This document shows positions 49,101-59,450 of a stretch of DNA of 64,000 bases, in pieces. The notes under the pieces were generated by a model. That model made no database searches. It was not told the origin of the DNA and saw only the letters and a program-made list of their open reading frames with translations. Each line of letters opens with the position of its first letter. Position 1 is the stretch's first letter. This stretch comes from Terebella lapidaria. Lineage: Eukaryota > Annelida > Polychaeta > Terebellida > Terebellidae. The position numbers were made by a program, and so were the translations under genes. The stretch covers positions 10,017,001 to 10,081,000 of the forward strand of contig OX424563.1 in NCBI GenBank assembly GCA_949152475.1, in the 5' to 3' direction.

Positions 49101-52100
49101 CCTCAATAAAATAGTTAAGACGAGAAACATTTATTATTGAGCTCAACAAGGTAAAGGTTTTGTCCAGTACAGATTTCATGGGTGTAACCGAAAAAGTTGA
49201 CATTATTTTCACTTGTTAAGTCTATTATTGGCCACAATAAAAATAGTTAAGACAAGAAATATTTATTATTGGGCTCAACAAGGTAAAGGTTCTGTTCAGT
49301 AGAGGTTTTATGGCTGTAACCAAATAAGTTAACATTATTTTTGCTAGTTAAGTCTATTATTTTATCTCAAAAAAAATAGTTAAGACGGGAAACGCTTATT
49401 ATTGAGCTGAACCAGATAATGGAATTTCACATTCAAATCTAATTTGGAACATATTTCAGGTGAAAATAGACCTTTTTGTGGAAACATTGATCTGGCTCCC
49501 ATTATGTCATCTTGAAATGCAGTTTTGGTCAACTTTTAATTTGAATTTCAACTTGGAACCAAGTTTGGCACATATCATGAGATAAAATATATGTTATGGT
49601 GAAAAGTTCGATCTGGCTCCAAATTTGTCATCTTGAAATGCAGTTTTGGTCAACTTTTAGTTTGAATTTCAACTTGAACACAAGTTTGGCACATATTATG
49701 AGTTAAAATATAACTTATGACGTAAAGTTCGATCTGGCTCCAATTTCATCATCTTGAAATGCACTTTTGGTCAACTTTTACATGGAATTTCAACTTGAAA
49801 CCAAGTTTGGCACATATTATGAGTTAAAATATAACCCATGGCGAAAAGTTCAATCTGGCTCCAATTTCTTCAACTTGAAATGCAGTTTTGGTCTATTTTC
49901 ACTCTGAATATCAACTTTGAACCAGATTTGTCAACTATTCTGGGTTGACATATAACTTCAGGTGGAAAGATTGATCTGGCAGTAATTTCGTTATTTTGTC
50001 AAACATGTCGAAATGGAAATCCATATGCAGTGATTTTGGAGGTGATCTTGAATTCGACTTTCAATAATCTTGAAAGATCAATGCAGCAATTTTGGTGAAA
50101 AGAAAACAGTTGTGGCTTAAGATTTTACATTTCTCTAGTAATCTTTTTTAGCCCTTGCTCTAGTTTTTCATACTTATCAGTAATATATTTGGGGCAACAG
50201 GGATGATAAGGCTACGGGGGATACACCCAAGCGGTCGTAGGCGACCGGAAATGTCTAGTTAACTGTAGGTTTTTATATAGCGCTTTTCAACGTTTTCCAA
50301 CATTCTCAAAGCGCTTCACAATTATTACCCCCGATTTTATGGACTGGAACCACTTTCCGACCACCGTCCATTGACAATCACCTATATGTTGCGCCATTGG
50401 CGCAAGGTGACTAAGTCACACATACATGAGCAAACATTGCCAATCGGGTACTCATTTGTACGACTGAGTGAACCGAGACACATTGTGATGCACACCTTGC
50501 CCAAGGGTGTTAGACAGTCAACACAGCAGGGCCAGCGCCGCGACTCGAACCAGCAACCTGCTGGTCAAGAGACGAGCGCCTTAACTAACTACGGTACCCG
50601 CCACCTAATCCATTGGCAGAATTTTATGTGGGAAACATCACTCGGTTCAACATTTTATTTGGGATTTTCATTCATATAGAACACCCGTTTCTGTTAGAGG
50701 ATTTTTTTTACGATAAAAAGAAATTTTGTGCTGTGTTACTAGTAGAAATGACGGAATCGTGACTGTGACTGAATCCTGATACTGAGCTAAAATGTAACGC
50801 GGTATGTCTCCAAGATTCATGCAATTTTTCGAAAGATGAGCTCTCGAGATAACCGACGAAAGTGTATGCAGTTTTTTCCAGTGAGGTCCTGTTCTTGAGT
50901 GTTTTTATTGGGTATTGGTGTGTTATCATCGAACAATAGAAGTCTTGGAACTAACCCATTGTCAAGCATTGCACCATACAAACTGACGAAGATAAATTTT
51001 TAATATACTCAGTTGAGATTACTACCTGGAACAACCCAACAAATAACTAGATGCTCCCAGCCGTTTCCACTCGATGCCCTCCTCAACTCCTACGCCCAAA
51101 ATGAACAACACAGACAAACTACATTCGAATCCCCTTCTGCTTGTCGCCCCTCTGCAGTGATGAATCATTGAAACTTATGTGAGACTTTACACTCACTAAG
51201 AAAATTAACATAAATTTTTCCCCGGGCAGTGATCAACCACTCAGCGGACATGAAAAGGCATCAGCAAATTATTTCTCCTCTCTTTCGTATTAAAACTAGA
51301 CACCAAAAACAAAATGCTGACATTTTTGATTGAGAGGAAAGATACCCGTCCGCACTCCCCTACACCCCCCCCCCCCCCGAATTCCTCTCTGGCACACCGT
51401 TTTCGATATATCAACGCAAAGTTGATCCACAGCACCCATATATGCCTTAGGCGACGTATCCAAAAAATAGTGATCATTTCGTTCTACTGTTTCCGTGATA
51501 TTGTTGGCAACAAAACAAAAATAATCAGCAATAGAAGGTCATAGTTCATCCACAATACCCCTAAGACGTTTCTAAGTCCTTGAATAATGTCCATTTCATT
51601 CTAAAATTCACCGTATCGAAAATATCAAGGAATAATAAAAATGCTGGCCCATGTAGCGCAGCTTACTGTTTCTTCTAAATTCAACGAAGATTAAAAATGT
51701 GCCAGACGGATTAAATATGGTATACATTCAGTGGTTGAGTAGTATTAACAGAGTAAGGTGCGCTACTTGGGCCAAAATGCTGACTCAACTAAAAACAATC
51801 AGGTCACGGTCGAAGTATACACTTAAGGTGGTATGAGTGAGTACGCTGTGCGCATCATAACGCGCATGTTCAATCAAGCGTGACAACGATGTTCTAGTAC
51901 GGCAAAATTGTTGGCTCTCTGCTTTAGGCCTAATAATTGTGTGGTTGCATCCATGTTGTACTGTTTCAAATTACACATTGAATTTGTGCAATGTAATGAT
52001 AATTGGCCAATGTAGTTCCCGGCTTGTTCCGTACGCGTGCTATATCTTGAACTTGAATGAAAATTTGAGCAAACATGGTAAAATATGACAGGAAGAGTAC

Positions 52101-55100
52101 TAATATAGCATGAAATGATATCGAAAATTCGATCAAGTTGCTATGGGCATAAACGTGTATTTGAAGCATGCTAAAATTGCTAATGATGATTTACATGCTT
52201 ATCAATAAACTACATAGTGCTGAGCATATTTTACAGGTTTTTTCTATGTCTTGGCAACAGCACCATCGGTCATAGAAAAGTGGTTGCTACCCTCAGTATA
52301 GATTGATTCGGGTACTGATTCGGAATATAGATCCATTGGCCATTGATGTCACGAAAAGGAAGCTTACATTCTTCACCAATATCACCTTGTGGTTTGGTAA
52401 TTGATATTCATGGTTATAGTATTACAGTACCAACATCGGTTGTCATAGCAACCTCCGTTGTACTGGTAAACATGCATCCTAAATTGTTAACTGTTTTATA
52501 CACTGTTGACCCAACCTTGAAATTAATGGGAATATAGAGGTTATACAAGAGAAGCCACACGGGACTCATAACCTGTTTTATAATACCTGGGTGATACTTG
52601 CACACAGTGTAAGACGGTCCCGCGAAAGATGGAGTAGTCACGGCAACGGAGTCATTGGTGATTCCTAAGTAAAAGTTCCTGAAGTTGGCAACTGCAAGTG
52701 AAAGTATATTAATCAATATCACATAATTTCTCAACAGGACCAAGCAATACCACTGCATTACTTCATGAAGTGGCATAAGGCATGAATTAGTGTCAGATTA
52801 GAAACACAAACTAAACGTAGAATCCACTGCGTACATGAGCTTAACTGAACATGTATTTCAAACTGAGAGGTAAAGTATACAAACAATAACAATGTAAAAA
52901 TTAGCCCAAGGGCTAAGAGAGGTTACCGGACAAGATATATTTTAGATATTAGCCTTTTGTCCTGTGACCTTTAAAATGAGGTCATTGGTCAATTCAAGGT
53001 CATGAGAATGTTTACATATATCATTTCTAGTATACATGTTCACAATTGATTCCTAACCTGTAGAGTCGATAATAAGTGATATATTAGCCATTATGTCCTG
53101 TGGCCTTGAAAATGAGGTCAAAGGTCAAGTTCAAGATCATGACAATCTGCATATATCATTTCCGATATGTTCATAATTGATTCCTAAGCTCTGAAGTTGA
53201 TATGAAGCGAGATATTAGCCTTTTTGGACTGTGACATCGAAAATGAGGTCAAATTCAAAGTCATCAGAATTTTCGGCGTATATCATTTCCTATATGTCCC
53301 CAATTGATTCCTAACTATAAAGTCGATAATAAGCAAGATAATAGCCATTTTGTGCTCTTGACCTTGAAAATGAGGTCAGAGGTCAAATTCAAGGTCACAG
53401 GAATAGTCAGCATATATCATTTCCTATATGTCCACAATTGATTCCAAAGCTGTAAAATCGATAATAAGTGAGATACTAGCCATTTTGTCCTGTGACTTTG
53501 AAAATGAGGGCAAAGGTCAAATTCAAGGTTATGACAATAATCTGCATATATTATTTCCTTTATGTTCATGTTCGATTTCTAAGCTGTGAAGTCAAATTCA
53601 AGGTCATCGGAATATTCGGCATATATCATTTCCTATATGTCCACAATTGATTCCTAAGCTGTAAAGTCTATAATAAGCGAGATATTAGCCATTCTCTGCT
53701 CTGACCTTGAAACTGAGGTCAGAGGTCAAATTCAAGATCACGAGAATATTCAGCTTCATATTCTCGTGATCTTGAATTTGACCTCTGACCTCAGTTTCAA
53801 GGTCAGAGCACAGAATGGCTAATATCTCGCTTATTATCGAAAAAATGTCAAAAATGGCCGCCATTTTGAAAAAATGGCGAAAATCAAGAAACTGCAAAAA
53901 TACCTCCTTCTGGAAATATTTGTAGTAGGCATTTTTGTGCAAAATTTCAGGAAGATTCGACCGTAAGCGACGGACGACGGACACAACGCCACGCCAATAG
54001 GTTATCCGACCAAAGGTCCGGTAGCCCAATAAATGGAGTGCATATCCATGCGGCTGCAATAATTGACACATCCTGATATTCAACAAACTAGGGTATTCAC
54101 TCACGGTGCTGAGCTGAGAGCATGGCTGTCAGGACGACAGTCTGTACAGGGTACACCTGACCAAGGTCCACCACCATCCAAGCACCATTGCTCACAGCGT
54201 GTATAAATGTCTCCGGGTCATGGTCTACTGCATAGTCTGACACGTATGTCATGTAGGTGTCCATCATTTCCGTTGGTTTACCGAACGCCAGATCTGTCAC
54301 TGAAATCGAAACAAATTACATAAGAATAGAGAGCACACTGGCTGCGTCGTTTGGACCATGAAACTCAATGAATTGGTATGGTTAGGTATCGCATTGACGC
54401 GCAAAGAGGCGCATACGCCTATAAGTAAGCATGCGCCTATATCCGGATAGAGGCGCATGCGCCAGTATGTGAAGCAGTTGACACTTTCGCCACCCAAAAC
54501 CATTATCCAGTTAGAGGTGCATGCGCCTATATATGAGGTAGTCTAAACCACGCAACGTGTCTTTTGTTCACTTTCTTGGAAGAAAATTAAAGCACACGCC
54601 ATATGGAACTCGAATTTGTCTGTTGATATACTGCATAGTGCCGTAGGGGTTTGAGGGGAAGGTACACGTCTACCCTAGAAGGCCCCCAGTAGGCACGTTT
54701 CACGTTATGGAAAAGCGCTGTAGGCCTCTACATGTAGGTGTGCGTAAGAAGGATTGTAGAACAATTGTACTACATCAGCAGAATTAGGCCTACAACACCA
54801 TCACCATCACAACACAAGCTAGAAACCCGCCACAAATCCAGTCGCATGTTCATTCAGTATATATATACTGCAGGGTCGACCTCTCCCTCCACCTTAATGA
54901 CTCCCAACACAACATGATGGGGCCTATGGAAAACCATCCACCTGATTCATCTCCGTAAAAACACCTTGTCCTCCGTTGTTTTGATGGGCAATACACGTGG
55001 TGATCTCGTGATACCTTTCAACTAAGTGTTTTCTTGAGATTTGTACACCCTTGTCAGGAAAATTATTTACATAATAATATTTATTTGCAAACACAGGACC

Positions 55101-56546
55101 ATAAGTGAAACTTGAGTGCGCTTGTACGTAAATTTTGGGATATACCTCTATGTGAATATTGGGGTTCGTTTGAATGTGAATATTGGGGTGCGCCTATATC
55201 CGGATATATGCGCATACGCCTTTATGTGAATAAAAATATCTTCCAAAACCTCTCTGAAAATGCGAAAATCCGCTTATAGGCGCATGCGCCTCTATGCGCG
55301 TCAATACGGTATTGCTATGCTTAGGTATATTCACAAAGTATAGTTTTGAATAGCAACAAGTGTACTCAATTCCACGGTTCCACTCATGGACATGAACATT
55401 TGTATCGTTTTCAAAATATTATCAGAGAGTGTAATTTTGCTCACAATCAAAACAGTTACTGTTGAACGAACTACCGGTTTTTCTTGCAACCGCACAAGGG
55501 TTTTGTACGGGAGCTCATTTAGGACAAGGGAGAAAAAATAATCTGCCCGTGCTAAAGACTAATTCGCCCGGGCGAAATACTAATCCGCCCCAACCAAGTG
55601 AAATTTTGTTTGGGCGGAATACTAATGTGCCTTAATCGAATGAAATTGTGGTTGGACGAAATACTAGTTTGCTCGAACAAAATGAATTGGGCGGATTAAT
55701 ATTTTTTTCTTCCATGTCCTAAATGCACTTCCGTAGATTAGTATTTCGCCCAAACAAAATTTTATTTGGTTTGGGGGAATTAGTATTTTGCCCAAACGAA
55801 ATTTCACTTGGTTCTGCGAATTACTATTTCGCCCTGGCGGATTATTGTTTTCTTTTATGTCCTGTATACACTTGTATAGTTTTGTCTGTTTAACTGGTTA
55901 TTATTTCTGAATAAAAGTCATGAGTATTTTCTTTGCGATTTTCATATTCCATAGATTCAGTTTTTCGTGTTACGTTTCCAGAAGAAGAATGCTGTTTTCG
56001 ATAATAGTTCTTAAATGTTGATGAGGATACCTTAGATGTATAAATTGGATCAGTTCCTATTGTATGTGTATATCATGAACCAGTAAATCGAAAATTGTAT
56101 GTCATGAACCAGTAAATTTTGGTCCCAGACTGAGAGCCAAAAATATGCAACAACTTCGCAGCAAGCCTATGCAATTGGTCCAGTGTACCCCCAAGTCTAT
56201 TCGAGATATTCTCACGAATACATATTGAATGCTATTTTATTTAAGAATAACACAAATATATTATTCACACTTTCGCACCATGATGATGTAACACATGAAA
56301 AAGAATAGTGATATCCTCGAAAGAGAACTACAATTTTATATTCACTCATTTTAAACAGAACGAAAAACTGTGAACGTCGTGTGACCAAACGTTCAAAATA
56401 AAGGGTTAAATGGCACATTCCCGTTAATGAGTGGTAGCTAACTGATAAATACACATTTACTTTTACTTACCCGAGATGGAAACCTTAACCATACACAGCA
56501 GAAGATATAGGCCAATCCCAATACATACTTTACACAATGATGCCAT
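46130..56546 (-). CDS. Secreted fucolectin-like protein B, two F5/8-C-type domains
   Basis: Seven exons modelled on the minus strand, the same structure as gene A: 56471-56546, 54105-54299, 52587-52691, 47486-47602, 47157-47390, 46788-47027, 46130-46212, all phase 1, 349 aa. Signal peptide MASLCKVCIGIGLYLLLCM. Domain 1 (exons 2-4) has DLAFGKPTE, GAWMVVDLGQVYPVQTVVLT and LHFCDIEIYS. Domain 2 (exons 5-6) has SNVALLKPSDQIS, WSCAHTL, RPWWYVDLGN, and a splice-joined DCCGERF motif. It differs from A by one extra residue in exon 5 and roughly 10-15% of residues, except exon 3, which is identical. Introns are larger than in A because of later insertions. The terminal exon is conserved only to the VTNC codons, then diverges to a different stop, so the C-terminus is tentative. 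Confidence 0.8.
48190..48500 (+). repeat. Repeat shared with 37350-37560
   Basis: Contains GTATCCCCCGAACGAAGTTC, GCGGATACTATGGATTTG, GTGAACGCTCTACAGGTTGC and GGTTGCCATAGCGACC, the inverse of the copy in the SAM-family gene region. Confidence 0.6.
48640..49420. repeat. Tandem array, unit about 130 bp
   Basis: About five to six diverged units with AGTTAAGTCTATTATTG, CACAATAAAAATAGTTAAGA, TTTATTATTGGGCTCAAC and AAGGTAAAGGTTTTGTCCAG. Repeat starts near 48816, 48950, 49083, 49215 and 49347. Confidence 0.85.
49430..49985. repeat. Second tandem array, unit about 119 bp
   Basis: Four to five units with GATCTGGCTCC, TCATCTTGAAATGCAGTTTT, TTTGAATTTCAACTTG and CAAGTTTGGCACATATTATG. Successive copies lie near 49490, 49609, 49728 and 49848. 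Confidence 0.85.
50190..50258 (+). mobile_element. Helitron-like 3' terminus downstream of the two arrays
   Basis: GGGGCAACAGGGATGATAAG, ATACACCCAAG, hairpin CGGTCG-TAGG-CGACCG (50232-50247), seven bases, CTAG (50255-50258), then T. Near-identical design to 37036-37108. The two tandem arrays upstream are probably the body of this non-autonomous element. Confidence 0.65.
50264..50608 (-). mobile_element. tRNA-derived SINE, second family
   Basis: On the minus strand the head has A-box-like TAGTTAGTTAAGGCGCTCG and B box GGTTCGAGTCG (about 50534-50544). The body has ACACCCTTGGGCAAGGTG. The tail ends in AAGCGCTTTGAGAATG and AGCGCTATATAAAAACC. Different from the SINE at 27766. Target duplications not identified. 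Confidence 0.75.
51646..51773. mobile_element. 128-bp hAT-like MITE in lectin B
   Basis: Terminal inverted repeats GGCCCATGTAGCGCAGCTTA and (inverse of the right end) GGCCCAAGTAGCGCACCTTA. It is flanked by AAAATGCT on both sides (51638-51645, 51774-51781), an 8-bp duplication typical of hAT transposons. Gene A has a single AAAATGCT and no insert at 11187-11194, the exact empty site. Confidence 0.9.
52899..54029 (+). repeat. F1 element inserted in intron 2 of lectin B
   Basis: Starts AATTAGCCCAAGGGCTAAGA, GAGGTTACCGGACA. Ends ACGCCACGCCAATAGG, TTATCCGACC, GGTCCGGTAGCCCAA. Gene A keeps the empty site at 12941-12953 (ATGTAAATAAATG), which defines both ends and shows no target duplication beyond at most one ambiguous base. 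The 115-bp AAGGTCA units and the AAAATGGCCGCCATTTTGAA block are inside. Confidence 0.85.
53672..53840. repeat. Near-perfect palindrome inside the F1 copy
   Basis: About 80 bp of F1 repeat unit (AAGCGAGATATTAGCCATTC ... TCACGAGAATATTCAG) is followed at once by its own reverse complement. The centre is near 53754 (CAGCTTCATATTCTC). Arms differ at only a few positions. Confidence 0.9.
54390..55308. mobile_element. 919-bp TIR element in intron 1 of lectin B
   Basis: Left end CGCATTGACGCGCAAAGAGG, right end inverse CGTATTGACGCGCATAGAGG, with about 33 bp of inverted identity continuing into GCGCATGCGCCTATAAG. GTAT flanks both sides (54386-54389, 55309-55312). GCGCATGCGCC palindromes repeat inside. 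No transposase. Absent from gene A, though the flanks there are too diverged for a precise empty site. Confidence 0.75.
55540..55870. repeat. Imperfect palindromic array, intron 1 of lectin B
   Basis: Counterpart of 13600-13935, with words GGGCGAAATACTAATCCGCC and AAATTTTGTTTGGGCGGAAT in both orientations. Confidence 0.65.
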
Positions 56547-56760
56547 TATTTTTTTTCCTATTTCTCAGGAGCAGTTACAAATGATTCCCTTCTGGCACAT
56601 GGCGTAGTGATATATGATCGGTCCTGAACTAGCACTGCATCTAGTCCACAAAGCCTCGTGAATTGATGTGTTCACGGCACTGTATTGACCAGGAATATTA
56701 AGCTTTATTTGGATTGTGCGCAATGCCGTCACTACAGGGAGAGACTTCCAAATATTAACC
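56547..56760 (-). promoter_or_regulatory. Conserved 5' flank and candidate core promoter of lectin B
   Basis: Aligned with 14430-14640 of gene A. The minus-strand ATCATATATCACTACG word and the GGCACTGTATTGACC-type blocks are kept in both. Homology continues to about 56843 and stops where the AGCGTAGAAG motif and minisatellite begin. Confidence 0.4.
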
Positions 56761-56885
56761 TCGAAAATACCTGGATGGCATTGACTGCTATATGTACTAT
56801 ACATTTGCATTGTATTGGACATCACATACATTCCGAAAGGTACGGAAGCGTAGAAGGGCCACTATGTATTTTTTTATTTTTCAAT

Positions 56886-57312
56886 TTCCCGTGTTATAAC
56901 TCGATAATATCGACTTATAACTCGATAATATCGACTTATAACTCGATAATATCGACTTATATCTCGATAATATCGACTTATATCTCGATAATATCGACTT
57001 ATAACTCGATAATATCGACTTATATCTCGATAATATCGACTTATATCTCGATAATATCGACTTATAACTCGATAATATCGACTTATAACTCGATAATATC
57101 GACTTATATCTCGATAATATCGACTTATAACTCGATAATATCGACTTATAACTCGATAATATCGACTTTTATCTCGATAATATCGACTTATATCTCGATA
57201 ATATCGACTTATATCTCGATAATATCGACTTATAACTCGATAATATCGAATTATAACTCGATAATATCGACTTATAACTCGATAATATCGACTTATAACT
57301 TGATGATATCGA
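56886..57312. repeat. 21-bp minisatellite, about 20 units
   Basis: Unit ATAACTCGATAATATCGACTT with A/T variation (ATAACTC or ATATCTC). The unit length is a multiple of three, so one frame stays open for 212 codons (Ser-Ile-Ile-Ser-Thr-Tyr repeats); this is an artefact. Both sides have a GAAAG-TACGGAAGCGTAGAAG word (56838 and 57355), so the array sits between copies of a short flanking motif. Confidence 0.95.
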
Positions 57313-58039
57313 CATATGTGTGAATGCTGTAGAGATTAGGGGCATTTAAGACTGAAAGATACGGAAGCGTAGAAGCGCTTCCGTAGAAAGAGAACAAGGT
57401 GACTGCAGAAGATAAGACGGGGTAAGAGATCAAATTCTTGAGTGTGCAGTATACAATAAAACGTTGTAGGCTCTAGGGGAAATCCTCTAAGTTCAGTCAT
57501 GATAAATCAGAACGTTTTTATTCCGATTATAACAGAGCACCCCCAGCCCCCTCCCACCCGATGCATCAGGCTCGTTGTGCTTGCTCTCGGGTGTGACATC
57601 GAGGGGCACACGTACCACACTGCCTCCCGCCCGCTTGCCGCTCTCCGCCCACCGCGTGCCGCTAACCTACATGATGTGTAGATAGATATATATCTAATTG
57701 TGTATATAAGAGCCTATATTTCCATTTTCCAAGGCATATGTCGGGTGCGCAACCGTCACCTAATCCACACTTTACGAAAAGTAGAACTTAAGCCTCACTT
57801 TTAACGTGCACAACCTTTACTTGTTAGACCTCTATGGAAGTGTGATTTTCGAGGGTCAATTTGAAAGTGAAGGCAAAGTGGCAACACTGGTTCCCTAAAC
57901 CTCTACTTGGTAGAGGTGTTCTTGTATGTACACAGTTTGGACATGTACGTGTGTACTATGAAAGTAGTATGCAGGGATACACTTGTCCGTATCCATTAGC
58001 CTGATCAGCCATTATCCATTAGCCCAGGGGACCAGCGAC
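57313..58039. other. Non-coding, nothing recognised
   Basis: Contains a TACGGAAGCGTAGAAGCGCT/TCCGTA hairpin (57360-57386) and unsupported short ORFs. Confidence 0.35.
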
Positions 58040-58626
58040 CAGACAGTCCGCGTGTGGGCCCCGGTACGTCCCGGTGGATATTATTGGACAATGGTCCGGG
58101 GTATACCGGGACGATTTTTGGAGAAAAAAAAATTTATTCCCGGACATAGGCTACACGGTGTCACGATCTAGCCCGGCAAACCAAGGCGTAGCCCCGGTTG
58201 TCAGGGTTCAGGTAAGGTTTATATCAAGGCACCGTAGGCCTACTGTCCATGTTTGCCACGGTGTCATCCAGGTATTGCCCCGATTGTTGCCGGTGTCGCT
58301 ACGTTCTATCACGGTGCAGCCCAGGTAGAGGTACGGTCGCCCCCGGTGGTAGTCGGCGCGTCTTCACAGCCCGAGGACTCACAGTGAAGTCCTCGTGATC
58401 CCAGGGGAAAAGTCACGGTGCCGCCAAGGTTTTCAGAAATCCCCTGGTATGATTCCGTGAGCACCCGTAGTTTTCAAATCACTGGGGAGTTTGCCGGTGG
58501 GTCATTCGTCATCGATTCATCCCAATTCATCACGGTTCCTCCAAGGTGCCACCACGGTACGTCTCCGGTGTGTCAAGGTTAGTGGTCTAAACCGGGGCAT
58601 ACCGGGGGCCGCACCGGGACTGTCTG
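58040..58626. mobile_element. 587-bp TIR element with CCGG/ACGGT-word interior
   Basis: The left end CAGACAGTCCGCGTGTGGGC, then CCCGGTACGTCCCGG, is mirrored at the right (reverse complement CAGACAGTCCCGGTGCGGCC, then CCCGGTATGCCCCGG), about 38 bp with a few mismatches. The interior is dense in CACGGT, CCAAGGT and CCGGT words. No target duplication could be fixed. No coding frame. Confidence 0.65.
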
Positions 58627-58884
58627 ACCACTATACTTTGATAATAACTCAAATAACAACACAGTTTATTTCGTGATAACAATTGGATGTAGGGAAGGCG
58701 GTGGACACAAGCTTTGCCTGTTGCTACGCGAGTTGTCTGGGGGAGTTGGGGTTATTGTTAGGGTGTGGCTTGACAGCTCCGGGGTCTGGTACAGGGAAGT
58801 GTGAAATATTAGAATTCTTTTAAGTGTGAGAATTACGGTGATGTATCGACGTCAATGGGTCCAAGAAGTGCTAAATAATTATAG

Positions 58885-59006
58885 GTAATTGACTGGATAC
58901 AGTGTTTGAGGCCCGAGGTCGTGTCTGGGCCGAAGCACGCACGACCTTGCGAGTGCGTCCGCGGCACAGACACGACTGAGGGCCTCAAACACTGTATCCA
59001 GTCGAT
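58885..59006. repeat. Long palindrome upstream of the HECT-like gene
   Basis: GACTGGATACAGTGTTTGAG and GCCCGAGGTCGTGTCTG on the left face CAGACACGACTGAGGGC and CTCAAACACTGTATCCAGTC on the right, with arms of about 45 bp and a GC-rich centre. It is a foldback element about 450 bp before the start codon. Confidence 0.85.
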
Positions 59007-59404
59007 TAACTTATTATTATATGCCGCATCATGATATGCATACCCCTCGGGAGAGATGTGATTACAAATGCTGACATTTTCTAGCCATTTTATATCCTGA
59101 AAGCATATAATTTTGTGGACATTTTCATTACTACAAAACCAAAAAACGTCATTTCACCAGCGCATGAATACGTAAACTTCAAAAGACCGTCGGTTGCTAT
59201 TCGCGACGCAGGTCAATATGAATGCGGTCAATACCGCAATATATCGGACCGATTGCACTCTGTGTAATCCATTGTAGCATTTTCGTAGGCATATAATAAT
59301 ATTATTACTGGCACGGGAGACTTCCATGGAGTCAGACGATAAATGCAAATTAAACTTACAAATCTGCATCGGGCTAAAAATACAACGAGATAGAGATCGT
59401 ACTT

Positions 59405-59410
59405 ACCCTC

Positions 59411-59443
<33 letters not shown>
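59405..59443. repeat. (TTA)n microsatellite before the HECT-like start codon
   Basis: About 11 uninterrupted TTA units end 8 bp before ATG, within the presumed 5' UTR or promoter of the HECT-like gene. Confidence 0.95.
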
Positions 59444-59444
<1 letters not shown>

Positions 59445-59450
59445 CACAGA

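Larger units (their letters stand above)
47825..50870. other. About 3-kb insertion block in intron 3 of lectin B
   Basis: Homology to gene A breaks off after ACTACTCTTG (about 47820) and resumes near 50876 (CCAGTGAGGTCCTGTTCT). The block contains the repeat at 48190-48500, two tandem arrays, a Helitron-like terminus and a SINE, listed separately. No exon supported inside. Confidence 0.7.

Noticed and set aside
56685..57323. 212-codon open frame with Ser-Ile-Ile-Ser-Thr-Tyr repeats
   Set aside because: It is the translation of a 21-bp minisatellite; unit length divisible by three keeps the frame open. No start context, splice sites or domain.
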